Source: Macrophomina tecta (taxonomy: Eukaryota > Ascomycota > Dothideomycetes > Botryosphaeriales > Botryosphaeriaceae). From it: a stretch of DNA of 64,000 nucleotides. Under the pieces are notes generated by a model that saw only the letters and a program-made list of their open reading frames with translations, did not search any database and had not been told where the DNA came from. The stretch lies in the NCBI GenBank assembly GCA_024180945.1, contig JAKSGN010000003.1:1240001-1304000 (forward strand). Direction: 5' to 3'. Below are positions 23,707 to 38,030 of this stretch, one piece after another. The number at the start of each line of letters is the position of its first letter. Positions within the stretch are counted from its first letter, which is position 1. Both the position numbers and the translations under genes were made by a program.

Positions 23707-26700
23707 GCTCGTATATTAGTTCTTTCTTACTAGGATATAGGTAGAAGAGGATTTAGTAGCTAAAATTTAACGCGTTAAATAAACGCTAGAGGTAATAAGG
23801 CCCTATAAAAAGAGTAAGAATAAGTAGTAGTTATAAAAGACTAAGCGCCCTTTTACTATTTCTAGTCTAGGATATAACGGTCCCTATAAGGGTTTTAGAA
23901 ATAGTAAAAAGACTAAAGAGAACTAAAGATCTAAAGCTTTAGCTCTTCTAAAGAACGTAGGCGATTCGTATAAATCTAGTACCCCGAATATAGGTAAAAA
24001 GTAGGCTAAAGGCTACACTAACTAGGCGAACTATAAAGATAAGTAAGACTTAGAAAAAGAAAAGTTCTAATTACTTTTTTCTTTTTTTTACGATTAGGGC
24101 CTTAAACGGAAGATAGTTTAAAATATATAAAAATTATCGCTTTAATAAAAACCCTATTCGGTTCTACTAAAATTTAAGTATTAATAGATTATAGTTATGA
24201 TCTAAACCTCGTATTTTTTAAATATGTAGAGCGACTTATCTTATAAAATATATAAGTTAGTACTAGACTATCTACCTATCTTCTTAATAATACTACTATT
24301 ATATTATACGACTCTTATTATATAGGGGTTATTATGTATAACTTAGGGGGCGCTACATATACTACTAAATTTTAATCTTACTAAAGTAGCTCGTTTACGG
24401 ACTACGATATTATACTTAGTATATCTTAGCTTAGGGCTACTAGGCCGATTATCGATTTTAGAAGAGAAATGTTTTACTAAAGTATAAACTTACTAGAATA
24501 TATATATCTAGTAAGCGCTACTAAATTATTTTAAGATTTAGAACTAGAAAAATCTATTTACTCTCTCTAGCTATTCGACTACTAGCTCTCATCTACGGGT
24601 AATCTAAAAAGTTAAAAAAATAACTTTAACTCTTTTATAGTCCTCTTACGGGCAGAAAGTATACTAAATATATATAAGAAGTAGAATAGAAATAATTAGA
24701 ATCTAGAAGGACTTTTATCTAACTAGACTCTTTTCTATTTACGGGGGCTATACTCCTATATCTAAAGAGTATACGAACTATATAAAAAACTTACTAGTTT
24801 AGTAGACGTACTACTAGCTAAGATAGTTAAGAAGATCCGCGACGAGATTTTAGATACTTATAAAAAGTATTTAGATATATTTTTAGACGAATAAGCTATT
24901 AAGCTATTATAATATACTAAGTTTAATTATACTATTAATCTTATTATAGGTTCTAAGCTACTATTAATACCTTTATATAGACTCTTCTAATCCGAACTAC
25001 AAATTCTTAGGAAATATATTAATAAAACCTTAGAATAGAGGTAGATTAGATATAGTAAGTCGCTTATAGGCGCGCCTATTCTCTTTATTCCTAAGATAGA
25101 TGGTACTATATGGTTATATATAGATTATAGGGGCCTAAATAAGATTACGGTTAAAAATAGCTATTTTATACTACTAGTAGGCGAGCTACTAGACTATTTA
25201 AGTATCGTAAAGATTTTTACTAAACTAGACCTATATAATACTTATTACCGAATTCATATAAAGAAAGATAATAAGTAGAAAATAGTATTTAAAATATGTT
25301 ACGAGTATTATAAGTATCTAGTTATACTATTTAGCTTAACTAATATACTCATAATCTTTTAGTTATATATCTACTGAGCCCTAGGAGGCTTAGTAGATAC
25401 GATTTACGTAGTATACTTAGATAATATACTTATATACTTAGTAAATAAATCTTAGTATATTAAGTATATTAAATATATTTTCTAAAGATTACGTAATTAG
25501 AATCTCTACGTAAAACCATCTAAATATAGCTTTTATATAAAGTATATTAAGTTTTTAGGCTTTATTATTACTCTCTAGAGGGTTATTATAGACCCCGTAA
25601 GAGTTAAAGCTATTAAGAACTAGCTAGAGGTATAAAGCTATTATAATATTTAGGTTTTTCTAGGCTTTACTAACTTCTATAGGTGCTTTATATAGAATTA
25701 CTCTATAGTAATTTAACTACTAACTAGCTTATTAAAAGAAGTAGCCTAAGATTCTAATTTAGGAACTAAATGAGCGCTAAAAAAGAGGCTAACTAAATAG
25801 TATAAGCCCTAGAAATAGCCCATAGAAGTAAAATAGGCGTTTAGTAGGCTAAAAATATATTTTATATAGACTTTTATACTATAGTACTATAATCTAAATC
25901 TTCTAGTTATACTAATTACTAATATATTAGACTATATCTATGGTAGTATTCTTCTTTAACTGCTAAATAGAGAGAATAACTAGTGCTATTAGTACTTTAT
26001 TATATATTTTAGCTATAAGTTCGCTAGTACTAAAATATAGTATAATATCTATAATAAGAAACTCTATGCGATTATATAGTACTTTAAGTATTAGAGGCCT
26101 TATCTAGTATATATATAGACGCTAGTATAGGTATTATCTAATTATAATAACCTATATTATTTTATAATAACTAAGAGCCTTATAGCTTAATAGGCTTAGT
26201 ATACTAAAGTCTTAGCTAAATTTAATTTTAATATCGAATATAAGCTAGATAAATCTAATCTAGTAAACGCTCTTTTAAGGTATTTAGACTATATTCTTAG
26301 CTTTAAGAAAAGTAATAAGTATATTTATTTTAATATTATATTACTTATACTATAATATAAACTCTAGATTTAGGGGTTAGGAGAATTCCTACGTACTACT
26401 AAGAACCCCGGCTAAGAGTACAAAAAAAACCTATATATAAATAGTAATAATAATTATTAAACTGCTTTAGTCTATTCCATTACTTATAAGGAGTACGACG
26501 AGTTTACTTATAAGAGCCTAGTACCTCTAGTATATATTTACTATAAGAGAGCTAGTACGAGTTTAGTATAAAGCTTCGTATCTTAGTTTATAGTAATAGT
26601 AGCTATTATAATTAAAATAGCGTTTAAAGCTACTTCTAAATTATTAGTTAATTTTATTTATACTAAGTAACGAAGGAACGTCTTTTATATAGATATATAA

Positions 26701-26820
26701 GAATAGCTTATAAAAAGAGTACTTTTAGCATATAATTAGTATATAATTAACGAGTAAGGACTTCTACACTATAAAGAGCGGGTATATATACTAAAGTATA
26801 CTTCGCTACGTGAGGAAATC
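23707..26820 (+). pseudogene. Element A relic: gag end, protease, RT and RNase H
   Basis: This resumes the frame cut at 1732. A protease-like motif (LIDYSYDLNLV, ancestral DSG or DTG type) lies at about 24,180. The RT is clear at 25,080-25,440: LFIPKIDG, YIDYRGLNKITVKN, FTKLDL and a YLDNILIYL-type catalytic block. RNase H follows at about 25,850-26,330, ending in EYKLDKSNLVNALLRY, which matches the Gypsy RNase H end. The element is cut at 26820 by C2 and continues at 35076 with the integrase. Confidence 0.8.
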
Positions 26821-27552
26821 TATTATGAATTCTAGAAGATAAGAACTTTATAACTCTATAAATAGAAGGCCCATATAGAAAAAGATACTATAGAAACTAA
26901 GAACTCTTATAGATAGTAAAGCTATATAGCTAGAACGCCTATATAAAAAAAATAGCCTTAAGAAAAAATGGCGCATACGGCCCTAAGCTAGATAGTAATA
27001 GAAGCCCGTATAGAAATGACGCCCGCATAGTATAGTAACTATTCGAAAGAATAGTAGAACTAAGTTTCTATAGAAGAAAGACGCCTATAGAATAAAAATA
27101 TAAATCTAGAAAATTAACTTCGAACACGGGAAATAAATAAGAGAATATTAAATATATCGTCTACTTATTAGAGTAGAAGTTAGATTTCGAAAAATAGGCC
27201 TTAGTACCTAAGTTACATAAGACCTACTTAAATTATAGTAATCTAAAATACCTAATCTAATACTATCGATCTAGCTACTTTAATCTAGCCGAATTAATCT
27301 AGATTATTATAACTTTTCTATAGTATATAGATATACTTATTAGATAGTACTTTAACCCTTATAGTTAACTTAAGATTCTAATATAGACTTATTAGAGGTA
27401 ATAAGCCTAACGCGTATTACGTACTAATCTATTACGTAATTACTATTTATTATTTTAATTCTTTACTCTTCTCTTATTCTTTAAGGTAAACCTTACCGCT
27501 ATTTAACTCTACTAGATAACTCCGAAGTCTAGTAGAAGAGGCTACTATTATA
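26821..27552 (+). repeat. 5' LTR of C2 (732 bp)
   Basis: It starts tattatgaattc after AAATC, ends gctactattata, and aligns along its length with the C1 LTRs. Confidence 0.92.
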
Positions 27553-30500
27553 CTTTAACTATTATTCTTATAAGAAAAGGTAGTTCTAAGAAAAGAAATA
27601 TTTAATAATAAGGTAGTATTATCTAATACTTAATACTAACTAAGTAATATAATAAATAATGTAAATATAAATAATAATAGTTCTCTATAGTTAACTATAG
27701 CCGACCTCTTTTAAGTTATCTAAGATATATAAGGCTAGATTAGCGAACTTCGTAGATAACTCTAGAAGTAAATTAATAAAAATACCTAGCTCTACTAATA
27801 AATAGGTGAACTTCGTAACTAAGCTATTTTAATAGTCTATACTCCGGCGCTAGTATATACTTTAATATCTATAACGACTTAACCCCCTAATAGAAGCACA
27901 AAAATAGCTAAACTAGACCTATTTTATAGTAATTAAAAGAAGCTTTAGATCTTTCTCTTATAACTTAACCTATACTTCTTCTTTAATCCTAGAGATTTCT
28001 TTATTAACGATAAAAAGGTAATATTCACCGCTACCTACCTCTGCAATATTATAATATAGTGGTTTGAGCCCTACCTTAGAGACTAAATAGAAAAAGAACC
28101 CGAGGCACGTAAGAAGAATACTAAGAAGGTCTTTAATAGCTATAAATATTTTATAACTTAGATTAAGTAGAGCTTTAGAGACCTCGATAAAGTTAATAAG
28201 GCCTAATAAGCTATTATAAATATCTACTAGAAAATCTTAGTAGTAGACTATACTATAAAGTTCTAAAAGGCCGCTATATATCTAGACGATTAGTTCGACC
28301 GCGCCCTTATAGACTACTACTACCGAGGACTTAAGAAAAGGGTTAAAGACTAACTTATAATATAAGATAATTCTAAGATCCTAAACGAGCTTATTAAGCT
28401 AGCTATTAAATATAATAACTATCTCTTCGAGCACTAATTAGAAAAATATAAGGGGAACTATAAAGCTAATACCTTATATTTCTTACGGCCACGCTATACG
28501 TAAGAAGAAGGCGACGCTATAGAGTTAAACGCCGCCTAATAAAGCGATAAGAATAATAAGTATAAAAAATGGCCCCGACGCTAATAGACGAAGTAAGAAA
28601 TAAAATACTTTAATAAAAAACTCTATATCTACTATAAAGATAAATAGAACCCCTAGCACTACTATCTATAGCGAAATAAAACTAGTAAAACTACTACCGT
28701 CACTACTTAAAAAGAAGAGAAACCCCGCTCCGCGTCTATTCTAAGTAAAGAAGTTAACTACGTAGCTATAAGCTAGACTACCTACTATGATAATAACTAT
28801 ATAATCTATTAAAGTAATAAATAAGCTACCGAATAGTACCCCTCTAAGCTACGGTAGCTAAACCTAGCTACGCGTAACGAGGAAGTACTAGAAATTAATA
28901 ACTTAATTAATAACTTTTTCTACGATAACGAGCTAGTTAATAGCGATATAGGTAAACTCTATAATAGTATACCCGAATCTAGCGAAGCGGGGAATATAGA
29001 ATAATAGTAAGATTAAGCTATACTCAACTAAATTATAGAATATCTAAATAAATATAGAGATATAAGGCGTATTAAACCTAGCCTTATTTCGATAATTAAC
29101 TAGACCCCCGGATTAAGAATAGACCTACTATCTTAGTAATACTAGATAAGAAGAAGAAAGCTTAGCTTCTAATTCTATAAAGATCGTATATAGTACTTTT
29201 AGAAGAAATTACCCCTCGCCTTAGCTAACGAAGTAGCGATCTAGCTCGAAAGTAAAGCCCGGAAAATATAGTAATAATAAGACCTCGCGTACTTGCGAAA
29301 TATAGCGCTTACCCTTAATATATACGAAATAGTAACCCGGGTATAGAATACTCTATAATAAATTCTGAAGAAGAAATATACTATACCTATCTTTAAATAC
29401 TAGGTCTATAATAACCGAATCTATTAGTAGCGCCGTATTAGGCGCGGATACTAGACCTAGTAAAAGAAATTACTAATTCTAACTAAAGACTAAGACTTCT
29501 ACTTCTATAAAGAAATAATAAATCTATAAGCTAAATACCTCTTTCTTATAAATAAAAACATTAAGCTAGAGACACCCACTATCTATAGAATTTATAATAC
29601 GCCTAGAAAGCTAACTAACGTACTATTAAAAAACTAAATAGCCTTCCTAGCTAAGAATTCTAGAAGGGGCCGTTAGATAGGTCCCTTAACTAGGTTTTAC
29701 ATATATTAAACGATATACGCGCCTTAGAAAAAGTTCTTAGGATACTAGTAACTATCTATAAACGAACTACGATAGCTATACTTAATAGTAAAGTAGAAGA
29801 TAACTTTATTAGCTATATCTTCGCTACCTAAAATAATATTTAACTTACGAGAAAAGACTATCTCTACTTACTAAAAATAGTAGACGGGTTAGCCACCTTA
29901 TATAATAAAAAATAAATCTAGGTTAAGATAGAACCCATAAAGCTTACTATTAGAAGATATATAGAGAAGATTACGCTTAACGTAATCTCTATACCCGAAT
30001 ATAATATTATTCTAGAAATTCCATAGTTTAAAACCTATAAATTATATATTTAATAGAAGAAAAGAATAGTTACCTTTCTAAATAAGAAATATGCTAGATA
30101 CCTAGCTACTACTAGAAGAATACTAATAGTTAAAAAAGACTCTATAGCTATCTAGAAAATCTTAATAAATATACTAAATTATATAAGAAACTAAGAAAAG
30201 AAGGTATATATAATCTTCGTTAAAATAAGCCTAGAATACGAGTAGAAAATTCTAGCTTATATAATACGGGGCCTTCGCTAGAAGAATAATAATGTCCTAA
30301 AGCTAGTTAAAGAAGACTACCCCTAGAAAATTTAAAGAAAATACGACCTATCCGCTTATAAATAGATAGATATCATTAAATAGGGTATTTTAGTAGCTAA
30401 GATTAATGTAGACCTTAATAAAAGTATAAGGCCTACTACTAATAAAGTAGCACTACTATCAAAAATATAGAATATACTAAAAGATTTCTAGAAATTTATA

Positions 30501-33500
30501 GATCTCTACGAAAAATAAAAAAAAGAATCGCTATTAAAATACTAATCTTAGAATTATAAGATATCCCTTATTCTAAAAATATACTCTATATTTAAACCTA
30601 TCTACTTACTCTCTCGAACTAAGCTAGAGGCTTTAAGAAAATACCTTAAGAAAAATATAAAACGTGAATATATTCGGCTCTTATTCTTATTAGTTAGCTA
30701 TCCTATTCTATTCGTTCTAAAGAAAAATAGCGAACTACGTCTATATATAGACTATTAGTAACTAAATAATATAATAGTAAAAAATCGTTACTCTCTTTCT
30801 AGAATCGATAAACTCTAGAATAAGTTCTAAAATATAAAATACTTTATAAAGCTTAATTTTCGTAAGGGCTACTACCTCGTTCAAATAAAAAATAGAGAAG
30901 AATAGAAAACCGCGTTCTAAATATAACTTAGATACTTCGAATATACGGTTATACTATTTAGACTAACGAATACCCTAGTAATCTTCTAGAGCCTCGTTAA
31001 TAATATGCTACGACCCTATCTAAACGTATTCTATATAGCATACTTAGACGATATTATTATCTACTTAGAGACCTTAGAGAAATATAAGAACTATATATAA
31101 AAAGTTCTAGAAGTACTAAGAGAAAGAGACCTACGAATCGCGCTAGATAAGTATAAATAGATTATATAGCGTACTAAATTCTTAGGGTTTATTCTTATCC
31201 CTAGATACGTTAGCATAGATGGAAAGAAACTAGATATAATTAAAAACTAGTCTACGCTAAAAACTGTTAGAGAAGTATAATTCTTTTTTAGATTTACTAA
31301 CTTCTATTAAAAGTTTATTCTAAACTATACGAAGATATTTACGCCTCTAATAGACCTAATAAAGAAGGAATACGGGTTTATATAAAAAGAAAGATAATAA
31401 ATAGCCTTTAACTCTCTAAAGTATATATTTATAGAAGCTTTAGTTTTAGGTATATATAATTCTAATCTATTTATTACGGTCGAAACTAATGCCTTTAACT
31501 ATACTATAGAAGTAGTCCTTAGCTAGCTAAACGAGTAGAGTAAACTATATTTTATTATCTTCTATTTAAGAAAAATAATAGGCCCTTAAAAAAAACTATA
31601 ATATCTATAATAAAGAGCTTTTAACTATTATTATAGCTTTTAAAGAATAAAGATACTACCTCGAAGAAGCTAAATACTAAATTATAATATACTATAACTA
31701 TAAGAACCTATTGTACTTTACTACTACTAAGAAACTAAACTAATAATAGATTAGATAGATAGAAGAACTAGTATTATATAATATAAAGATTACCTACTAA
31801 AAGGGGTTTAAGAATGCTCGTATAGATATACTAAGTAGACGAGCCGACTATATTGAGAAAAAGCTAGGTCCGTAACCTATAATATTTAATACGTAGAAAG
31901 ATAAGTCTTTTATACCTACTAGCCGTAGCCGCTAGATTACCGCTATTTATAGTATTAAATAGATATAACTTAAGAAGAAACTAGATAACTTACTTACTCT
32001 AGTTAAACTACTTATTCTAGCGATACGCCTCGAAGGTAATAAATAGAAGCGTAAGATCTAAAAAGCCTACGCGAATAACGTAATAGCTCGAAAAATCGAA
32101 GAACTTAAAAATAACCCTCGAGTAACTAAAAATATAGACGATATAATTCTATTTTTAGAATTAGTCTACATTTCGGTTAAACTACGGAAAAAACTCGTAA
32201 AAGATATATATAAAGCTCTAGTATATAATTATTAAGAAATAGATAAAATAATAAAGCGAATTATAAGAAACTACTATTTTCTAGGGCTTAGAAGAATTAT
32301 TTAATAGGTAATTTTATAATACGATCTCTATATTAGAAGTAAGGCTGCGAGATATGTATTCTATAAATTACTTTAGCTACTACTAGTACCGAAGCGCCTT
32401 TAGTAATTTATCTCACTAGACTTTATTACAAATCTATTTAAGTTAAGAGAACCACTTACTAAGATTAAGTATAACTTAATTCTAGTTATTATTAATAAAA
32501 TAATAAAGTACATATACTACCTACTATACCTTAAATTAGTAAATACGGAAGAACTCACCTATATATTCCTAAGAATAATTTTTAGTAACTACGGGTTACT
32601 AGAAGAGCTCGTATTAAATAAAAATTAACTATTTATATTTTAATTCTAGTAAAGCCTTACTTAATAGCTTAAAGCTAAGTATAAGCTCTTAACTACGGTA
32701 TATCCTTAAATAGACGGATAAATAGAACGGACGAATTAGACGCTAGAATAATACCTACGCTACTATCTTAACTACGTATAAAATAACTAGGTTAAGCTAC
32801 TACCGCTCGTATAATTCGCGTATAATAGCTTAAAGGTATTCGCTATATAAGAATTTCTATTCTATGCTAACTATAGGTATAAACTAATAGTCTATAGATA
32901 TCTAATACTAAGTAAGTTATTAGCCTAAAAAGAAATCTTTAAAGTAGACTAGTTAAAGATACTCTACGTATAACTATATCTAGACCTCGAATTTATAGCC
33001 CTATAAATAGATAAATACTATAATAGACGGTACTAGAAGGTACTAAAGCTTAAAAGAGAAAATAAAGTTTATCTCTTTAGTAAGAATTTTAAACGAAAAA
33101 AGAATAACCGACTAAGTAAAAAATTAGACTTTAAAAAAGTCGGTTCCTTCAAAATTAAAGAATAAATTAGAAAGATTAATTTCCGCCTTAAATTACTAAA
33201 TACTATATAGATATATCTAGTATTTTACGTTACTCTACTTAAACCGGTATCTTAAGATGCTACGCTATTACGCTAAATAAAAGAAATTATACTAGAAAAT
33301 CTAAACGCCGATAAAAATAAAAATTAGAACGTAGAATAAGTCTTAGATAGTAGCTATATTAATAGTTAGTTTAGATACCTCCTTAAATAAAAGAGAGATT
33401 AGAATAATATCTAGAAACTACTAAAACTCTATAACTATTAAGAACTTATTAATAAGTTCTATCGCCGAAACCTAGATCGACTAACACCGTAGACTCATTA

Positions 33501-34338
33501 TACACGAAGAATCTAAAATTAAAGTTAAAAATAAAGACTACCGCGCCTAATTTACTAGCTTAAAATTCTTAGACGGCGTAGTACTAGAGCTAGTACTAGA
33601 AGATCTAATAGACTAGAATAAATCTATAGTAGTATTAGCTAAAGATATACTACGTAAATACTTTAATAATCGCTCGCCTTTAGTATCTTTCAGGTTAACC
33701 GTATTTCTAGTAGAAGAAGATAGTAAAGCCGCCTTAAGATTCTCTAACTCTTCTAGTATATTAATAGCGTTAGACTTTCGCTATAGTATTAAAGTGGCCT
33801 AACGCTTAAGTAGCGTACGCTATTTTTTTATTCGAAATAACCTATTTACGACCTTCTATAACTAGTCCTCGAGGAAAGACTACTCGGCTCGAGCCTCGTC
33901 TAAAGCGCGGTAAAGGTGCTTAGCTAAAAAAAAGAGTTAGTAAATAAAAATAAAAAAGAAACTAAAATCTATAGTTAAAATTCTCTAAGCTACTAGCGTT
34001 ATACTTAGTACGACTACTCCTCGTATATTTACTATAGCGTAAAAAATCTAAGACTATCTTATAGACTATCTTCGGCATACCTTCCTCGCGCTAGGTATTT
34101 AATAATAAATATTAGAAATAGAAAACTAGTATCACTACTTCTAATAAATTAATTTTAGCTTTAAGAGACTTATATTTAGCTACCTAGTTCGGGCGAAAGC
34201 GAGCTTTAACTACGCTAGAGAAAGTACGTTTAGGTGATATAGTAGAATTTATAAAAGAAGAAAAAAAAATGTAGAAAATCTAAGATATAAATAAAATGAA
34301 TAAATCTTCGGGCTGAAGATTCTTAAGGGGGGGAATAG

Positions 34339-35070
34339 TATTATAAATCCTAGAAAATAAGGACTTTATAATCCTACGGGTAGAAGGCCTATACGGGAAA
34401 AGATATTATAGAAACTAAAAACCCTTATAAATAGTAGAGCCATACGGCCGAAACGCTCGCATAGGAAAAATAGCCTTAAGAAAAGATAGTGCATATAACC
34501 CTAAGCTAGGTAGTAATAGAAGCCTATATAGAAACGACACCTACGTAGTATAGTAACTATCTAGAAGAATAGTAGAACTAAGTTCTTGTAGAAGAAAGAC
34601 GCCTATAGAATAAGAATATAAATCTAGAAAACTAACTTCGGATATAAGAAACGAATAAGAGAATATTAAATATATTATCTACTTATTAGGGTAGAAGTTA
34701 GGTTTTAGAAAATAGGCCTTAGCGCCTAAGTTACGTAGAACCTACTTAGATTATAGTAATCTAAGATGCCCGATTTAATACTATCGATCTAGCTACTTTA
34801 ATCTAGCCAAATCGATCTAGATTATTATAACTTTTCTATAGTATATAGATATACTTATTAAATAGTACTTTAATTCTTATAGTTAACTTAAGATTCTAAT
34901 ATAGACTTATTAGAGATAATAAGCCTAACGTATACCATATACTAACCTATTATATAACTACTATTTATCATTTTAATTCTTTACCCTTCTCTTATTTTTT
35001 AAGATAAACCTTACTACTACTTAACCCTACTAGATAACTCCGAAGCCTAGTAGAAGAGGCCGCCGTTATA
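34339..35070 (+). repeat. 3' LTR of C2 (732 bp)
   Basis: It starts tattataaatcc after the polypurine tract, ends gccgccgttata, and is followed by AAATC. Confidence 0.92.
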
Positions 35071-35075
35071 AAATC

Positions 35076-36480
35076 CTACTTAGAAATTATAATAATTTAA
35101 GTAGTAGCTATTATAGTATTCGCTATACCTAGAAGGTACTTTCTAGAAAATACTACTAAAAAGATATTACCGCGAATATTAGAAAATATATATAAAGCTA
35201 TAATATCTATTAATGTAATAAGACTTATTAGTATAAGCTATATAAATTATTATAGCTACTACTAGTAACTACTTAACTCTATAGATACTACTTTCTTAAT
35301 TTTATTACGAACTTACTAGAATCCGTAGGGTAAGATAGTTAAGTATATAATATAGTTTTCGTACTTATTAACTATTTTACTAAATATATACGTTACCTAC
35401 TAGTTAGAAAGACGATTAATAGAGTAATACTCGTAGATCTTATTATAAATAATGTCTTTATATAATTTAGGCTACTTAATAGCCTAGTCTTAGATAGGGG
35501 CTTAATATTTACGAGTTAGTTTTAGAGCGAATTATACTATAATCTTAGAATTAAGTATAAACTAAGTATCTTCTTTTACCTATAGATAGACGGCTAAACG
35601 GAGAGATAAAATTAGAAGTTAGAAGCGTATCTACGCTATTATATTTTTTAAAACTAGTTAGACTAGGTAAAGCTTCTCTAGTAGGCTTTATATACTTATA
35701 ACTAGAAAATCTACTCTTCTATAGACTTTATACTAGTTTAACTAGATATAGGGATAGAACTTAACTTCTAGAATAGGGTTTAGAATAACCTTAATAGAAA
35801 TTTCCTAATTAAATTAGCCGAAGTAGCTAAAAAGCACGCAGAAAATATACGAAAAGTATAGAAATTAATAGCAGAATTTCTTAGATACTTCTAGAAACTC
35901 TAAATGAAATATTATAACCGAAACTGAATTAAAATATATTTTAATATTAGATAACTAGTTCTTCTCTTAGTAAGAAATATTAAAACTAAATAGCCTTATA
36001 AGAAACTCGATAATCGTTATCTAGGGCTATTTTAAATTCTAGAGAAGATTAGCTTCTAGACCTATCGCTTAGACTTATTATAATCTATATCCCGGCTATA
36101 TACTATTTTTAACGTTATATTACTAGAAGCTTATATAATAAGACTAGGGTTTTAATTACTACTAGTTAAAAAAATTAATGATAGTAGATACTAGAAAGTT
36201 AAAGCTATAGTAGCCTATAAAAAAGAGCTACTAAGGTAATACTTACTTAAATAGCTTAGCTAGCCCTATAAATATAATAAGTAGAAGTAGAAAGAGAAGC
36301 TAGATAATTATAAAGAGCTTCTATAGAATTATCTTAAAGAAAAGTCTATTTTCTAAAACGCCTAGCTAAAACGTAAGTAAAATATAGGCGAAACGTAGGC
36401 TATAAGTAAGCTACGGTAAGGGCGCTTTCTAGAATTAAAGAATAAAAAGAAATATTAGAAAAAATACTTAATTTATAAAA
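35076..36480 (+). pseudogene. Element A integrase relic
   Basis: The + strand reading continues element A pol after C2. Integrase core landmarks are visible at 35,330-35,600: FTKYIRYLLVRK, then the LDRG-type second acidic motif, then the QTE-type block (QIDGQTE ancestral) near 35,590. A basic C-terminal region full of Lys and Gln follows to about 36,480. RIP stops are present throughout. Confidence 0.75.
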
Positions 36481-37832
36481 AAGGACCCTAAAGAAGTATT
36501 TACTTTATATTTAAGCTATACTAAAACTATCTCTTATTTATATTAGATATTTTTATAAAGTATTTATTCTTAAACTTCTTATCTACTACTTTATTAGTTA
36601 GCTTTATTAAGCTAATTCTATCTAGTCTAGTCTAATAATGCTACTAATTCTCCGAGCGTAATATATTACGCATATATTACTAATTACTACGGCTACTAGT
36701 AGCTATAATTTTCTTCACCTTCTACTTTTTATATATCGATACCGCCTCTTCTAACGTATTAGCGTACTTATATAGCGTAAGTATATTTTTCTCTATAAAC
36801 TCTAGTATCTTCTTATCGGGAGCGCTATCGAAGCTATCGTAATAGAATAATAGTAAATTAGTAGTATAGTAGAATTAAGGAGAAATATAAAAATAAATTT
36901 TATTATTAGTAATAAGTATAAGTAGTATAAAAGTATATAAAAAGTATAAGAAAAGTAGGAAAAAAGTATATTTACTAGAGTATATTTATAACTACTCTTT
37001 ATATACTAATTATACTTAGTATAGGGTAGATTCTTAAAGTAGATCTAGCGAAGCCCCCTAAGAAGCTTCGTAGGTATAAAATTAATCTATACTTTACTCT
37101 CGTAGTAGTATATCGTGCCCTAGTAGCATATATAACGTATATAGTATACTACTACTAAACTAGGCTGCGGCTAAAGATAAGAAAGAAGCTTTACTATATT
37201 ACTTATAATAGGCATCTACGAAAGCTTATCGTAGAAGTAATCTAAGTAAATAAAGCCGAAAGGGGTTTATATAATAATAGTTATTTAGAAGAAAGAAGTA
37301 ATAAAAAGAGTTAATATTAGTTAAAGACGTTTTAGTTAAAGAAGAAAAGCTAGATCTAAACTATAAAAATCTAGAAAGGTATAGGGGGTTATTATATTTA
37401 TTAAAGCTATTAAAAAAATAACCTCGTGCCCTATAAGTATTATTAGCATGCGTGAGTTACTAATTAGTATATTCGCTAGTATTATCGTATAAGGCTAACT
37501 TCTATTATTCTTAATAGTAATAATACCTAATAATAAAGAAAAAACTGCGCTAACGTACTATTACCTATATCTTTCGTACGTATAATAACCGCTTAGTGAT
37601 ATATTTCTTTGTTTTTCTATTAATTTATTATTCTTTATTTATTATTCGTAGTAATAGCTACGTAATAAGGCTAACTTACCTTACTATATAACGCCTATAG
37701 CTAATATATAATACTACGTTCTATATAGTAATTAGGTGCACTCTTTTTCCTTACTAAAGGTTTTTTAATGAGGTACTAATATAATACCTTTTAATAGAAA
37801 TTAGGGCGATTTCTACTAGAGAGAGGGGGTAG
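36481..37832 (+). other. Element A sequence between the integrase relic and the 3' LTR
   Basis: This is AT-rich RIP-affected DNA with no recognised domain, ending in the polypurine tract at about 37819-37832. About 1.35 kb is longer than a usual Gypsy 3' region, so a small unresolved insertion or a 3' frame is possible. I found no LTR or TIR pair in it. Confidence 0.5.
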
Positions 37833-38025
37833 TATTAGAATAATAGGTCCTAGTATACCCTTAGAGTGTTTATACCGTGCGTTCCACGTGCTTATCACGT
37901 GCTACGCACGGGCCCCTAGTATATAACGCTACTAAGGGGTAAATCCTGCACTACTAAGAATTTATATCTAAGAATATACGACTCTTCTAAAGGCTCCCTA
38001 CTTATAACTAGCCTATTTACTTATA
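37833..38025 (+). repeat. 3' LTR of element A (193 bp)
   Basis: This is the second copy of the 648-840 repeat. It is less RIP-mutated than the left copy (for example, CACGTG sites are retained). It is followed by GCTAT at 38026-38030. Confidence 0.9.
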
Positions 38026-38030
38026 GCTAT

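Larger units (their letters stand above)
26821..35070 (+). mobile_element. Element C2: full-length RIP-degraded Ty3/Gypsy retrotransposon inserted in A
   Basis: This 8,250-bp element has 732-bp LTRs (26821-27552 and 34339-35070) and the TSD AAATC (26816-26820 and 35071-35075). It is the same family and orientation as C1, with matching gag (about 27,900-28,720), RT (about 30,600-31,240), RNase H (about 31,440-31,900) and integrase (about 32,150-33,100) relics. A polypurine tract (aagggggggaatag) precedes the 3' LTR. It has lost more C and G than C1, so RIP has been heavier. It inserted precisely between the RNase H and integrase parts of element A. Confidence 0.93.
648..38025 (+). mobile_element. 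Element A: RIP-degraded Ty3/Gypsy retrotransposon, outermost layer of the nest
   Basis: Two 193-bp direct repeats (648-840 and 37833-38025) are flanked by the same 5-bp duplication, GCTAT, at 643-647 and 38026-38030. A purine-rich tract (agagagggggtag) directly precedes the right repeat, as expected before a 3' LTR. Removing element B and copy C2, each with one TSD, leaves about 7,149 bp, a normal size for a Ty3/Gypsy element. The order of degenerate domains on the + strand is gag, protease, RT, RNase H, integrase, which is the Gypsy order. All reading frames are destroyed by C-to-T and G-to-A changes. It is the oldest of the resolved LTR elements, because B and C2 lie within it. Confidence 0.9.

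Noticed and set aside
648..38025. A CRISPR array or satellite as the source of the repeated segments
   Set aside because: The repeats occur as pairs with target duplications and enclosed retrotransposon domains, not as regularly spaced short repeats.
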